Shown here one piece after another: positions 12,842 to 25,533 of a DNA stretch of 64,000 bases. The stretch is from NCBI GenBank assembly GCA_030272585.1, contig BSYQ01000003.1:4898001-4962000 (forward strand), written 5' to 3'. Both the position numbers and the translations under genes were made by a program. The notes under the pieces are model-generated. The model was not told the DNA's origin. It did no database searches and was given only the letters and a program-made list of their open reading frames with translations. This stretch comes from Bryopsis sp. KO-2023. Lineage: Eukaryota > Chlorophyta > Ulvophyceae > Bryopsidales > Bryopsidaceae. Positions within the stretch are counted from its first letter, which is position 1, and every line of letters begins with the position of its first letter.

Positions 12842-14412
12842 TTGATGTATCAAAGAAACGCAAAAACAGCAATCTTCGAACAAATGTGATTGACGGAACG
12901 AAGCAAAAAAGAGGGGGGGGGTTGGGCGAGTATTGATTGAGTTAGGAAAATGTGATGAGATGTGATCAAATGCTGAGGCAATGTAGCCACGAACCTGGGA
13001 ATTCAAACCATGATGGCAAAATTATGTCTGGAATGAATTCAAGGAGGCTAGTGCTGATGCATTTTAGTTGTGCATAAAGGGGGGGAGGGGTTTTGGTTTT
13101 TCTCTTGTACAAAAAGAATTGTGTTATTTGAACTTCTGTAGTCAAGAATTGAAAAATGTGCAGTGTGGCATCAAAGCTGCATTTTGTCATTTCAAAGTAA
13201 CAAGAAAGTGAAAGGGTTTCTCGTGAATACTCATGTGATTATTTTGTTGGTTCCATGTTTTGGACATTGTGTGTGTGTGAGGAGAGGGGGGGGGGGGGGG
13301 GGGCACAATGCATCACTCTCAAGAGTTTTGCCAAAGAGTTTTTTCGAAGCAACGGTCCTCTTTTAAAGAAACTCTTCAAAACCTGATCGGAATTTTAGGC
13401 TCCCCCTCCCCCTCTTGCCGTCTGTGAATTTTCCGACTCTGGATCAAAGCACATCATTCCACAGCACCGACACCCCTTTTCCCCAAAAAATATGAATAGC
13501 ATTAGCATTGCTGTCTTTCAACAGCTGGCTCAAGATGCTGGGATAGTTTTTCGTTGTGTTGATTGACGTGGTGATGGAGCTGGATCCATTCGTGGATGGA
13601 TACTGAGATGGAGAACGCAACGTTTCAGTGCCGTTTGTTTGTTTTTCTTTATTTCTGTTGGGATGATTGTGCTGGTTAGCTGATCAGGGGGTGGTTCGTT
13701 TTAGGTACGTGTACCAGGCGAAGGGTGGAGCCTAGTTTCCAGAAGACTCTCTGGAACAAAACGAACGAAGCATTTAACGGATTGACGATGGTCTTTTTTT
13801 CTATTTCTTAGTTTTTTGTGTCGCCAGGCTGCAAGGAAATGTTTTGAAATTTTAGTCACGTTGAATGAAAGTTTCCTCGAAATTGATTGCACAATATAGC
13901 CAATTCTTTTTTCCAGGCGATATTTTTGGAACGGGTTCCTTTTGGAGACGGGTGGAAAGGATGAAAAAAATACGAAAAAAACAATGCAGCTGCAGGATTT
14001 TTAGACAACCAGTGGCTCCTGTGGTGGTGCTTTTGATATAATTTCAGGGAAAAATGTACATTTTGCTACTTTTTGACATTTTATGCTGTCCACAGTAACA
14101 CTGTCCATCGTTTTTCTCTTCTTTTTTCCTATGTCCCCCCCAGCTGGAAAAAAGTACCCCCCCCCCCCCCCCTCGTAAAAATCATTGTTAACAAACGATG
14201 CATTCCATGAAAAAAAAACCCGATAATTTTCTTTCCATTGTGCTGTATTTTGTTTTGCATTTCCACCCTTCTTTTTTCGCTATTCTCGTTCGTGTGTTAG
14301 AAAAAAACCTGAGAACTTTTACGCATTCCATCAAAGTGCCTGATTAAAAAAACATGACCATGGTCTGACACACAGCCCCCCTCCCCTCCCCTCTTTTTGC
14401 AGAGCAAACCAA
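12842..14412. other. Convergent spacer between G6PD and GPC1
   Basis: The 1.6 kb lies between two stop codons facing each other and must hold both 3' untranslated regions. It contains an 18-G run at 13286-13303 and a 16-C run at 14157-14172. I see no coding or structured RNA signal. Confidence 0.5.
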
Positions 14413-17233
14413 TTAATTCTTGGCGGTGCTGGAAAGGGCTGCGAAATAGCGCTTGGCAAAAACTTCGAAATAGTAGTTGGCACCGTTCCAGACTGAAATC
14501 AGGATGACGGTGGTCATGAACAGTGTGTGTAGTTCGAAGCTTTTCCACCATATCACCCCCAGAATCATCGTCACACAAACCAATAATGCATGGGTGCTCA
14601 TGTAAACCAAAGGCTGCCATTTCTTAGGGTACCTGCAGCGACATTACCCAACAAAAAAAGCAACACCTCATTCGGCAATTATCGGATCTTGTTATTCAAC
14701 CATTGGCCACCTAACATGAGGTGAAAAAGCTTGAAAAAAAAAATAAAAAAAATAAGGCTTCTTATTTCAGTTCCAAGACCTTCATTTGGTGGTTTAGAAA
14801 AAAACAAGGTCATGTGACCACCCAGTCTGGAGCATGCGACCTGTATCGAGCAACCTATGCTATTTTCAGAAACACCCCCTTTCACAACTTTTTCAATCTT
14901 GCTGTTTACGTTGCGGGAAAATATCCTGGTAAAAAATTTGACAAAGATATATTTGATTTATCAAACAAAAAATATCAAAAAAATTCCTTCCGCACCCGAG
15001 GACAAATCTGCTGAAGGCGCTTTTTTTGTTGGACATCATGTATCCATACAAGGTATCGTAACCTCGGTCCTGAATTCTCTTGGAGGAAATCACGAAAATT
15101 TTCAAATAGTACAAGACGGCCCACAGCATGTACACCCCAAAAGGAATCACCACCAGTTGCAGCACGAGGTCAAAGGCACCCTCCACATTGCTCCAAGAAG
15201 AAAAAACATACACCACAAAATCATTTCCATGCCACAAAAAAAAAGCATCCACACATACTTGTCTGCATTACAAAAAACCCAGCAGGGACATCGACTGAAG
15301 ATTTTTAACAGTTCTGTGACATATCTTTTCCCCTTGTTAGTAACATTATTAGTATTAGTATTAGTATTAGTATTAGTATTAGTCATTGCCAATCACCTGT
15401 CAGGCCCCGAAGTGGCAGGCACCAGATCCGCATCTGGATGCCACCTTAATGTCCAAGAAACGAGCATCGGATAATAATGCAAAAACAAGGAAGTCACCTG
15501 TAATCAAAAGATAGGCATACACGCGGGTAGATTTGCTTAAAATTTGGTGGCAAGATTTTCGATCCAATGAACTTGCAGGGGAAAAATAATTGCAAGCACC
15601 AATTTTCACCTGTCCTATCTCCAATTCGGCAATGTTCAAGGACAGATTTTCTTAAAACCAGTGTCAAGAGACCCCTATCAGCAGCAATTTCAGGGAGGAA
15701 AAAAAGTAAGACTGACATGCAGCGGGATTGGTTCTTGTTTCAAGTTTTTGAGTTTTTCAGCCAGATTCTTGAAAACATGCAGCTATACCTTGTCCAAGCT
15801 GTGATAGACGAGGGAATTTCGAAAGGCAACGATTGACCATGCGAGAGGGCCGGAGTTAAATGCAAAGCAAATCTACGAGGAGAAGAAAGCGACATATTCT
15901 TTTCTGGGGGAAAGCAGGGGTAAAACAAAGTATTGATACTTTAGCTTGTTTCTACAACAAGTTGGGCGTCCGAAAATGGATGATCACTGATCTGACTATT
16001 TATTCATCGAGATTTAAATTCATCACGCTACAAAAGAAAAACCTCGAAAATTTTCCTCTCGGTCCAAGAATGGAGCCTTACTTAATCAACATATTTGTTT
16101 GATTAACCCTCAGAAGTAAATGGCAAAAAAAAATGGGAAGAAAAAGAGATGCAGAGAGAAAAAAATATCAGGAATTGGGGGGGGTTGACACCTTCAGCAG
16201 CATTGTGGAGCTTGGAAAGACGGCGAGGGAAATGAGCAGGAGAACGTTTGCGAAATAGCAAAAGTCGAAAAGGTAGTAGTGCATTTTCTGACGTTTCCAA
16301 AGAAACCATCTCAGGGAGAACAGAATTATCGCTTTCACACAGAACAATCGATGCAACCTTTCTGGGAAACGACCCAGCCAATACGCGCTCGACCTGAATA
16401 CCACCCACCAGACTTCATTCACTCATGCACAAAAACATGATTAAAAAATTTTCCCCCCAAAAAAAATTCCCAGCTCTCTTTCCATTTGCTGATTCACGAA
16501 TGGCCCTCATCCAGTATTTTTTGACGATGACAATGGCAACTCACCAGATGTGCACAAACCCCAGCACGAATGCCAGCTTGTCTCTGAGGATCGGCCTCCT
16601 TTTCATTACATACTGACGAATGAAATGAAAATTCACTTCGCCGATATGCAACTGCATTTACACCCCCACAGAACCCCACTTTTTTTTAGAGCTAACAATA
16701 GTTCATCAGAAACGGATCATCCATTCCAGCCACAAGAAAAAACAAAAAGAGAAAAGGAAAAAAACATGAAGAAACAAACAGAAAAACACAAAAAAAATGG
16801 TTGGAGGAGGGAGGGGGGGGGGGGGGGCAGGGTACCAACACAAACAATCGATTCCAATCTCCCAGGAAAATCAAAACAACAGAGAAGCCACCAAAAGAAA
16901 AAAGTTAAAGTGCACATTTTCATGAAGAAAATATCCAGACGTCATTTCGTTTTCCTTCCTCCCGCACACCTTCTCGTATTCATCGAGTTGAACTTCTTCC
17001 TGTTCCCTCTCGTCCCCGAAAACGGTTTGAAACCCAGAAAAGTAATCCGCCGCGCTGTCGAACGAATCGCTCCCACTCGAAGCAGCGCTGGTCTCAAACC
17101 GCCCACCCCCCGTGACGCTCTCATCCGAATCGCATCGATGTAATGGCGGACCCGCGGGAGCTGTGGACGATTCCAAACAATTCTCCGCCTCTTCGCTGAT
17201 CACCGCACGCTTTCCATCTTCCCCCTGCGACAT
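14413..17233 (-). CDS. GPC1: Glycerophosphocholine acyltransferase, GPC1/DUF2838 family
   Basis: Seven exons on the minus strand: 17233-16970, 16612-16545, 16393-16192, 15872-15789, 15497-15397, 15190-14996, 14632-14413. They sum to 1134 nt, giving 377 residues, close to plant homologues. Family members transfer an acyl group from acyl-CoA to glycerophosphocholine, making lysophosphatidylcholine in the endoplasmic reticulum as a route for recycling phosphatidylcholine. The first about 85 residues are soluble and acidic. The rest is a polytopic membrane protein with family hallmarks: MHYYLFDFCYFANVLLL, then NSGPLAWSIVAFRNSLVYHS, then a region around RWHPD, and YPKKWQPLVYM near the end. Start and stop are clean. 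It faces the pheophytinase gene head-to-head over 559 bp and converges on G6PD. Family identity is recalled from motifs; the acyltransferase activity is by homology only. Confidence 0.85.
15346..15383. repeat. (TATTAG)n hexamer repeat in a GPC1 intron
   Basis: About six perfect TATTAG units lie in the intron between the exons at 15497-15397 and 15190-14996, close to the donor side. On the gene's own strand the unit reads CTAATA, which resembles a branch-point consensus. Confidence 0.9.
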
Positions 17234-17792
17234 GGGTATTGTACGTTTGCCGATGTCTGGTGACGCACACAGAGAATCTAGCTCCGGGTTGGGATTACCC
17301 CTGTCGGTTCTCCAATTCTCGAGCTGAAATTGGTGTCGGGGGATGAATGGACGATTTCCAGACGGTCACACGGGGGTAGGCGTTAGTTACGTTTCGGCTC
17401 GGAAATGGACAGGTTCGTACGTTGCCAGCCGTCTCCATTCGCTTTCAAAACAGGCTTTTGGGGGAATGCATGCGGGTTCCAAAGGCATCGCGGCGGTTGA
17501 CGGCGCGTTTCCATCGACTCGTTCAGCATAGGGCGATTTCGGTAATCGAGTGGCCATGCTCTGCAGATTTCAGAGGAACTGTGGAGTGTTGGGGGTTGTT
17601 GGAAAGAGAAAACTCATTTTCGCCCACAATGAGAAAGCCATTGATTATCTCGAATCACATGAGGACGCCCTCTTGGCGGAGACATAATTTTGCTCCAAAA
17701 CAGCAGGATTGACCAGATGTTTTCGGCTGTTGTCATTGCATTGCAGGGATTCGAAAAATGAATGGAAGCCAATGAATGAATGGCTGGTCTAA
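17234..17792. promoter_or_regulatory. Bidirectional promoter region of GPC1 and pheophytinase
   Basis: These 559 bp separate the two start codons of divergently transcribed genes. The part next to GPC1 is GC-richer than the surroundings. No single element could be recognised with confidence. Confidence 0.5.
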
Positions 17793-20195
17793 ATGCAGAG
17801 CATCAGGTTAACGAGTGCCACAGTTTTATCACACCATCGCAGAGAAGGACCCCTCGCTCCAAAATCCAACAGTGTTCGAAGGGGGGGTGTTGAACGTATC
17901 GGTCGAATTGAAAATGGATGGGCCCGATGTTGCAACAATGCGGTAACGGAGCCCATCACGTTGCAATCTAGAGATGGGGAGGACATGCAGGGGGAGTTTT
18001 TGGACTGGAAATTCGGGTCGAGGATTCATTATGTCGCTGCAGGCGAGCAAGGTGAATGCGATGTTGAGGGCATGTTTGCATCTGTCTGGATTTCCCACTG
18101 GCTGAGAGGAAGGATGTTCTCTTTAAAAGGTCAGGAGGGCACAGATTATTGGGAAAATCGTCTGAAAGGGTTGTGATGCTAACTGTAGGACCTCCGATTT
18201 TGATGGTCCATGGTTTTGGCGCCGGAAGCTTCCACTTTACTGAGAACATTGCGGAGCTTTCGAAAGACCATCAAGTGTGGGCGCTGGACCTCTTGGGACA
18301 AGGTGAAAACCACCTTTTTTTCCTCACCTTTCTTATTCCATGCACATATCTAAAACACAGCAACTCAATCGTCAAGTTGCTTCCATCTCGAAGGACGTAG
18401 TTTTCAGAATCACCAGTCTTGTGAAGCCCAGGTCCTACTTCGTGATATTTAGACAACTCGATTGAAGCATTGCCTTGAGAAATGTAGGTCGCAGTTGGCC
18501 AGGGCGAGATGAGGACTATCCAGAGGAGCTCTGTCTTTCGATCGATACATGGACAGAGCAGTTGTATGATTTTGTACAAGAGCTGATCAAGGAGCCAGTC
18601 ATTTTGATGGGCAATTCACTAGGGGGCTATCTGGCCGTGTCATTCGCATCAAAACATCCGACCTTGTGTCGGTGAGTCGCTTGTCGATGAATCAGCCACA
18701 TGGACATTATTTTTTTCTGTTTTTCAAGTTTGGCATTTCATTGGGGCTCTCATTGAGGTTAATCCAACAAACCCTTTGTTTTGAAAGGGTTCTCTCAACC
18801 TGCCTACCGATGGATGTGAAAAAGCACTAGATCAGGGGTAGCTCATGTATTTGGCTCCAGGTGGTTGATATTCAATCCACGGAACATCCTAGCGAAAAGC
18901 GATGGGTATTTTTATTTCGTTTGACTTTGGTTGAGTGATTAGGGTGTGTCCACAGCGGTTTGGTGCTTCTGAATGCAACCCCATTTTGGGGATTTGGGCC
19001 TAGACCCGATGTCGACAAGGTTTGGTCCTCCATCTGGCCATACAAGGGAACGGTACCTGCGCCCAAGGTACAAGCTAGACACATGGATTAACAGTCAGGC
19101 TCTGAACACCAATTGTTGCAGCAAAAAAATGTGCACCGCCTGCTCCGGTCAGTCCTTGGTTTCAGTTCAGGGTAGCGTGAAAACACGTGCGATGGAGGGC
19201 TGATTTCCCAAGATTCAACTAAGGCGTCCCTTCTTTTCATATGTGACAGTACTGCCAGTGTTTTTGCCAGTATATGGCTTTGGGTTTTTGCTCCATGTTT
19301 GGTTCATAAAGACCGGCGCTGATATAGGGATTTGTGCTCATCAGGGATTGAAAAAGTGGATCGAGGGGATGTGGTGGAGGAGGCTCAGAAATCCTGGCAA
19401 CATCCGGGCTCTGCTGAACCTCGTGTACAGCAGTCCAGTGAAAGATCAAGTTTTGATCGATCAAATCGTGGAGGCCACTCTGCACCCGACGGCTCTGGAT
19501 GCATTCGCGTCCATCGTGTTTGCTCCCCGAGCTGAATTCGGATTCAATGAAATGCTGAGAAAAATCCAATGCTCTGTTTGCATGATATACGGTGAGAATT
19601 TCGATTTCTCAAACTCAATAAATTCAATACAACTTTGACTCAGTGAACCTAAAATTGCATGATGTCTACGTTTACTTGGGTTTCGTAGTAGAAAATTTAT
19701 TAAGAAAAAAAAAATTATTTATTTATTCTGGAATATGGACCAAATCATCAAGTGTCTTGCACATACTGCCTTCACTTCTCGTTGTCCACCTCCCCCCAAA
19801 AAAAACAAAAAAAACGAAACAGAATAATCCTTTGTTGCTTTTTTTCTCAGTGGTTGGTTTCGAAATGCACAGGCAGAGATGACCCTTGGGTGCTCCCTTT
19901 GTGGGGCCAGCGGCTGAAACGAATCGTCCCAGATGCAATGTACTACGAAGTCACCCCCGCCGGACATTGCCCCCATCACGAACGCCCTGGCAGTGTCAAC
20001 AGCATCGCATCTCAGTGGATCACTGCCATCGAATCCGGCACATTTCCACCTCACGAAATTGGAGACAATTGGGAAGATGTGTCTGAGGATGGCACCGTGG
20101 TGACCACCACGTTGGTGGATGGAAAGCCAAGAACTTGTGTCGAGCGTTTCGATGTGTTGGTGGAGAGGTTGTGGAAGTGGTTCTCTAGGCTTTAG
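17793..20195 (+). CDS. PPH: Pheophytinase (alpha/beta hydrolase)
   Basis: Six exons: 17793-18051, 18189-18302, 18488-18671, 18956-19067, 19345-19591, 19873-20195. They sum to 1239 nt, giving 412 residues. The enzyme removes phytol from Mg-free chlorophyll (pheophytin a) in the plastid stroma during chlorophyll breakdown. The fold is alpha/beta hydrolase: HGFGAGSFHF oxyanion region, nucleophile elbow GNSLGG with Ser167, acidic residue in GRDDPWV near 308-309, and catalytic His337 in AGHCPHHE. The stretches LNATPFWGF, FASIVFAP and AGHCPH are what I remember as typical of pheophytinase rather than of other plastid hydrolases. An in-frame stop sits immediately upstream of the ATG. The first about 60 residues are rich in Arg and Ser and poor in acids, consistent with a transit peptide. 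A related plastid esterase is the main alternative. Confidence 0.9.
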
Positions 20196-20434
20196 TATAT
20201 TTCGGCATCTTGCACCATCAGTTTTGCTAGCTGTTTTTTATTCATCTATTGTTTTTCTATTCGAAAATTTCGAATTAGGGGTGGGTTGGAGGTCATTGTA
20301 ACAGATTTTGACAATTTGGGTATCAATTTTGTGTGCTCAAGAAGAGCATTACATCACTTGATCATGTACAAGTTGCCTGCGTTGCGGATATATATCCCTG
20401 GATGGTGCACTCCATCGATTGAACTCCGCTCCAG

Positions 20435-23400
20435 ATGGATGCCCACCCTGTCTCAGAAAACAAATCTTGCTTGTCCCCAAACACGCCGCGCACCGAGTTT
20501 TTGAGGGAATGCGGTGACGTCTATGGGTGCCAAGGCGCCGTCGAATTGGCAAGATCTCGCGACCTGTCCCGATTGAGGGAAAGCACGTATTTAGACTTCG
20601 CTGGAGCGGTGCCCTACACCGACAGTCAGCTTGAAGAAACGCTGAAAAATCTATCCAGCAGGATTCACTTCAACCCACACAGGTGTGGATCACCTGAAAC
20701 CAGCCATAAGAATGGAAATCGCTGATGCGAATTGGAGGTGTTAATGGACCCTTCAATTAAACAAAAGGAATAGTGAATTGCACAGCAGCACCCCAACTGA
20801 TTTGGGTCCCTTTTGCTGAACTGCTGCTTTGTGCTTCTCAGTGCAATTGATGGGAGCAACCGTGAAGAGGATGCCGCCAGACAGGCAACATTGGAAATGT
20901 GTGGGGTTTCTTCGAAAACATATGATGTGATTTTCACCTCAGGGGCAACAGAAGCCCTACGAATGGTAAAAAAAACACCACCTTGCAAAATACCCCACCA
21001 GGCATGCCTAAGAAAACTGAACTGAGACGTTTCGGGTAATTCAGCCTGTTTTTGGAACCCGTGATAATTGAAATATCAATGTTTTGCCATTTGTCGCTTG
21101 TCCATGGTAGACATGAAAATGGTTTTTCTTGTAAGAATTGTTTGTTTCTGGTGCTTCAGGTCGGGGATTCTTTCCCTTGGTTGAAATCCAGTGTGTTTGC
21201 ATACACACAAGACAATCACAACAGTGTGGTGGGCATTCGTGAGCTGGCTTTGGATCGTGGGGCTGCTGCGATGTCCGGAGTCGTGAGAATTAATAGAGAA
21301 GGTATTGTTTCATCCCCCCAAAAAACTTTCTAGTTGAAATCACAGAGCTGGAGAGCAGGGGGGGGGGGCGGGGGGGGGGGACCTTTTTGCTACCCCTCTA
21401 CTGCAGCTGTGGCAAATGTAAATCATTGGTTGTTTTTCCAGCTATGGAATTTTGCCCTCGTTACTATTTATGGGGTTGGTGTTGGTGATGAAGGCTGTGT
21501 TGCTCCCAGGGGCACCAGAATTCACTCAAACATCAGAGGTTCTGAGGAGATCTCCTGCATCAGAGCCATCCACTGACGGACCTCATCTGTTCGCATTCCC
21601 CCTGGAGTCCAACTTCAACGGAGCCCGATACAATCCAGAGCTGGTCAACGCTGTTTCTTCTAACGGCATGCGCATGATCCCCCCCACTTGCACACCACCA
21701 TCCATTAGCTCTGATAACACAACAACCAATCAACAGGAGGGAACAAATGGAGCCCATTTTTCCAAAAACTGGCTGGTGGTTTTGGATGCTGCAAAAGCTT
21801 GTGGGACGCGTCCCCCCGACCTGCGCAAACACCCAGCTCACTTCGTGGCAATATCTTTCTACAAGATTTTCGGGTACCCCACAGGGCTGGGTGCATTGCT
21901 GGTGAGGAGGGATGTCTTGGGCATGTTACGGAATGCATACTTTGGAGGGGGCACCCTGGAGATGGTGGTGCCGAATCAAGACATCGTCAAAAGGTCTGGC
22001 TGGGGTATGTTGTGCTCAAAGGGGGACCCCGTCCACATTTTCCTCAACTAAGAAATCGAGTTTTTGTTGTCATTTAGAAAAGAGGGGCACAAGGGATGGG
22101 AACATGGGACGTCAAATTTTCTGGCCATTGCAGCTCTACGTACAGGTTTTGATCGGTAAGATCTGGATTCGAACAGCAGACCTCCTGTACACATGTAGGT
22201 TCGACACAGGTCATGTCAAATTCCGGCAAGAAACATTTATCCATTGCCCATAAGAGAATGTTCGAAAAAGTGAAGCACAAGACTGACGTGTTGTGGTTTC
22301 AGGTTTTCCGTAGGTTACAGCAGCTGGGTGGATTTGGCTCGATCGACCGACATGCTTGTGCATTGGCGAAATGGCTGTCTAAGCAGATGATCAAACTCAA
22401 ACACTCGAATGGGTCGAGTGCATGCGATCTTTACCATCCTGGGGCAATCAATTTTGCCCACATCGATACTGGAGATCATCCAGATCAATTTGATGGGGGC
22501 GGTGCTATTGTTGGTCAAGGCCCCGTCGTATCGTTCAATCTATTGGCCAGTGATGGTTCGTGGGTGGGGTACAGCGAGGTCATGAGGCTTGCTGAATTGC
22601 ATAGCATCTATCTCAGGGCTGGTCGATTCTGCAATCCAGGTGGGCGCACAGCCTACCTGTAGCATCGGCTCTTCATTTTCCTCAAACTTGAAACGAACAT
22701 CACATCTGATCTGGTTTCTAAATAGGCCTCTTGTGTGAGTGTTCATATGCTTTGCTTGCATGTCCAGGTGCGTGTGCGTTGTGGATGGGCTTGCAGGCAG
22801 ATGATTTCGTTTCCCACCACCGAACAGGCCATGTGTGCGGGGATTCCATCGATTTGATCGATGGCAAGCCGACGGGGGCCATCAGAGCCTCCCTGGGTTG
22901 GTGCTCCACTTTTGATGATGTCCAGAAGCTCCTATGGTTTCTCGAGAATTACTTTGTCGAATCAGCTCAAGAGAACGAATGCTGGGATGCCCTGCATTTG
23001 GTGGAAGGTGGTCAACAGGAAGCTAGCCATAATGGACAAGCCAGAAAGATGGTACCCAATCCCCGTCTTCTGAGCACACCCAATCAATCGCAAGAGGAAA
23101 CCAGGGCTACCATTACAGAAAACAACCCCAACGCACGATTCACCCCAAGTCTGAACATGCTTGAGGGAGGAAGGGCAATTAGCTTGATCGAAAGAACGAC
23201 TGGCAAAATAGGCCACTCAGCTTCAGTGGGTGAAACCTGTGCAATATCAGATGAAGGCCAATCCGCTCATCGACCAAATCCCTGGGGTGGGGTTGATACT
23301 GGGAACTGGAGAAAGGCAGGGCATCTCAAGACGTTGGTCATTTTCCCTATTAAGTCTTGCGGTGCTCAAGCAGTGGACAGTTGGTCGATAGATTCGGGCG

Positions 23401-24355
23401 GATTGTTGTACGATCGACATTGGGCCCTTCTGGATGTACAGGGTGAGATCTTGACAATCGGGAAACACCCAGAAATGGCTTGCATAAAGCCAAGGTAAAA
23501 AGCGAAAAAAAATGCACGGATTTGGAACATTCCCTTTGGCTCGGTTATTCTCACTTTGTACATATCAACAATCATAAAGTTAAAAGAATCGTTTTTCTAG
23601 GCTTGATAATTTCTCTTACACATCCTTTTACTAATCCAGGGCAATTCCCAGCAACCAGAGGGTGCATTTATATGTGTGTGTGTGTGAGCAGGTTGGATCT
23701 GAAAACTCGTACTTTGACGATTTCCCATGTAAATCGACCCAACAGCATCACCGTATCGATTGACCAAGAGGTTGAGCCCTGTAGTTGTCCTACAAAGGGG
23801 TCCAGCAAAGACAGCGCCCGACAGTGGTGTTCAGAAGCCATCTCATCCTGGCTGGAATCAGTTCTGTCAAAGAAATGCACCCTGTCAGTGTTTTCTGGAT
23901 CCAACAGAAACCAACCGAAGTGTGGTGTGAAGGATGGTTCAATCCAGGGTTTCTCGAACAAAGGTGGCGTGTCGTTAATTTCCACTGGGAGCGTGCTGGG
24001 GTTGGAAGAGAAATTGAGTTTGAAAAGTCGGACAAAACCATCCGAGGATTTAGATATGATGCGATTCAGAATGAACATGGTGGTTGATGTGGGGGTGAAT
24101 TCCCATACAGAAGATCGATGGGGGGTGTTTGGAGTGGGGGATTGCAGGTTCAGGAAATCGGAAGGGTGTGCCCGGTGTGATGTGGTGGTGGTGAATAGCG
24201 ATTTGGGGGTGAAGGATGGAAAGGAGGTTTTGCTGACATTGGCTGAGTATCGGCGCGATGGGGGCAGAGTGAAATTTGGAACGATTTGCGTTAGAGAGAG
24301 TGGATTTAGAGTAGCAGTGGGGGATCCTGTTTGGATTCAGGGGTCGAGCTGGTGA
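20435..24355 (+). CDS. MOCOS: Molybdenum cofactor sulfurase
   Basis: Eight exons: 20435-20682, 20842-20965, 21160-21301, 21510-21993, 22078-22155, 22314-22639, 22768-23494, 23692-24355. They sum to 2793 nt, giving 930 residues; animal MOCOS and plant ABA3 are slightly shorter. The enzyme takes sulfur from cysteine and adds it to the molybdenum cofactor of xanthine dehydrogenase and aldehyde oxidase in the cytosol. The N-terminal class V aminotransferase domain carries FTSGATEAL and the PLP lysine K290 in SFYKIFGYPTG. The persulfide cysteine is in FCNPGAC, with FGGGT and NFLAIAALR nearby. Then come the MOSC N-domain (beginning LKTLVIFPIKSCGA) and MOSC domain, ending after CARCDVVVVN. Exon 4 begins at an AG inside a longer open frame, chosen because it alone keeps the frame. 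It lies 239 bp downstream of the pheophytinase stop. A linker of about 100 low-complexity residues separates sulfurase and MOSC parts. Confidence 0.95.
21358..21380. repeat. Interrupted poly-G tract in MOCOS intron 3
   Basis: Eleven G, one C and eleven G in a row lie on the coding strand within the intron before exon 4. Such a run can form G-quadruplexes in DNA or pre-mRNA. Confidence 0.9.
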
Positions 24356-25533
24356 TGCTATGTATGGTTGTAAGATGTTTCCTATGCAAACCGAGGGCTG
24401 CAATCTATGTGTTGTGTTGTGTTGTGTTGATTGAGGGGGAAGAGAGTCTTATACAATCCATTGATTGTCTTCCACCAAACAGGGAGAAAAAAAAAGCACA
24501 AATGCCATTGCAAAAAAGTGAACAGTAAGGGGAGCTGAATAGGAAAAAATGAATAATGAAATGATGTGCAATGCTGACCTGTCCCCAAGGAAAAGAAAAA
24601 AAATTGCATCTCATCTTGTGTTTGAGATGCAATTAACATTATCACCAGATGCTCATATCATTGTATCTCTCTGAAGAAAAATTGTCCCAAGTGAAAAATT
24701 TTGTAGTATCCAAGGGAAAGCATATACAAATATGATTACATAATCCATTCAGAACCCTCTCTTCTGTCCGCTAACACAATAACCATAACCAATCTTTGGC
24801 TCGATTGGAATTTCTCTACCAAATTTCTTCCCCTCTCTCTGCTGCTCTTCAAGCCACCTAATCTGATTTTCTTTTTCAAACTCCACCCTACCGCAGGTTT
24901 AATCGAGATACCTGAAAAAGATACATTGAAATATCTACCGACATTTCTTAAAGAAAATTCGACACTATTTTAGTTCGACACTTTTTTTTTTTAAAGAAAA
25001 TTCGACACTATTTTAGTTTGACACTTTTTTTTCGACATTTTTCAGACACTTTTTGTAATGTTATTTTTTTGTTTAACACTTTTTTTTTGACACTTTTTTT
25101 TTTAATGCCTTTTCTAATGCTTTTTTTTAATCATACACTTTTTTTCTAGATTTTTTTTTTTTTTGAACTCTCTTCCTAATTTGACACTTTCTTAATTCGA
25201 CACTTTTCGTGTGCTCCCCCACACTAAGATTTTAAAAACACCCCTTTATCTTTTTTTTTTTTTTGTTCATCTTGTTCCTTCCACTCATCCAGCCAAACAG
25301 TCCAAGCTCCATGTCCGCCCCTCCCTCCCTCTCTCTAGGAATCCACTCCGTCAAGCATCATTTCACCCCTTTCCTTCCATTTATATATTTTTTTTTCTTT
25401 CCTTTCTTTCCCTTTCATTTATATCGTTGGTGGTATTCCCCCATACAGCAATAAAACAAGAGACAAAAAAGGAAAAAGCAAAAGAACTTCACCCCTTTGT
25501 CTTCACTGGCTCACGATATTTTGGAGTTGTCCG
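24356..25533. other. AT-rich convergent spacer with low-complexity repeat
   Basis: The 1.2 kb spacer between the MOCOS stop and the stop of the minus-strand gene holds no supported gene. It includes a GTGTT pentamer run near 24412-24429 and the degenerate TTCGACACT repeat described separately. Confidence 0.5.
24955..25210. repeat. Degenerate TTCGACACT-T(n) repeat
   Basis: At least eight imperfect copies of a unit with TTCGACACT or TTTGACACT followed by a long T-run occur in about 250 bp, some with the longer form ending TATTTTAG. Unit length varies because of the T-runs. I do not recognise it as a named satellite or transposon end. Confidence 0.75.
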
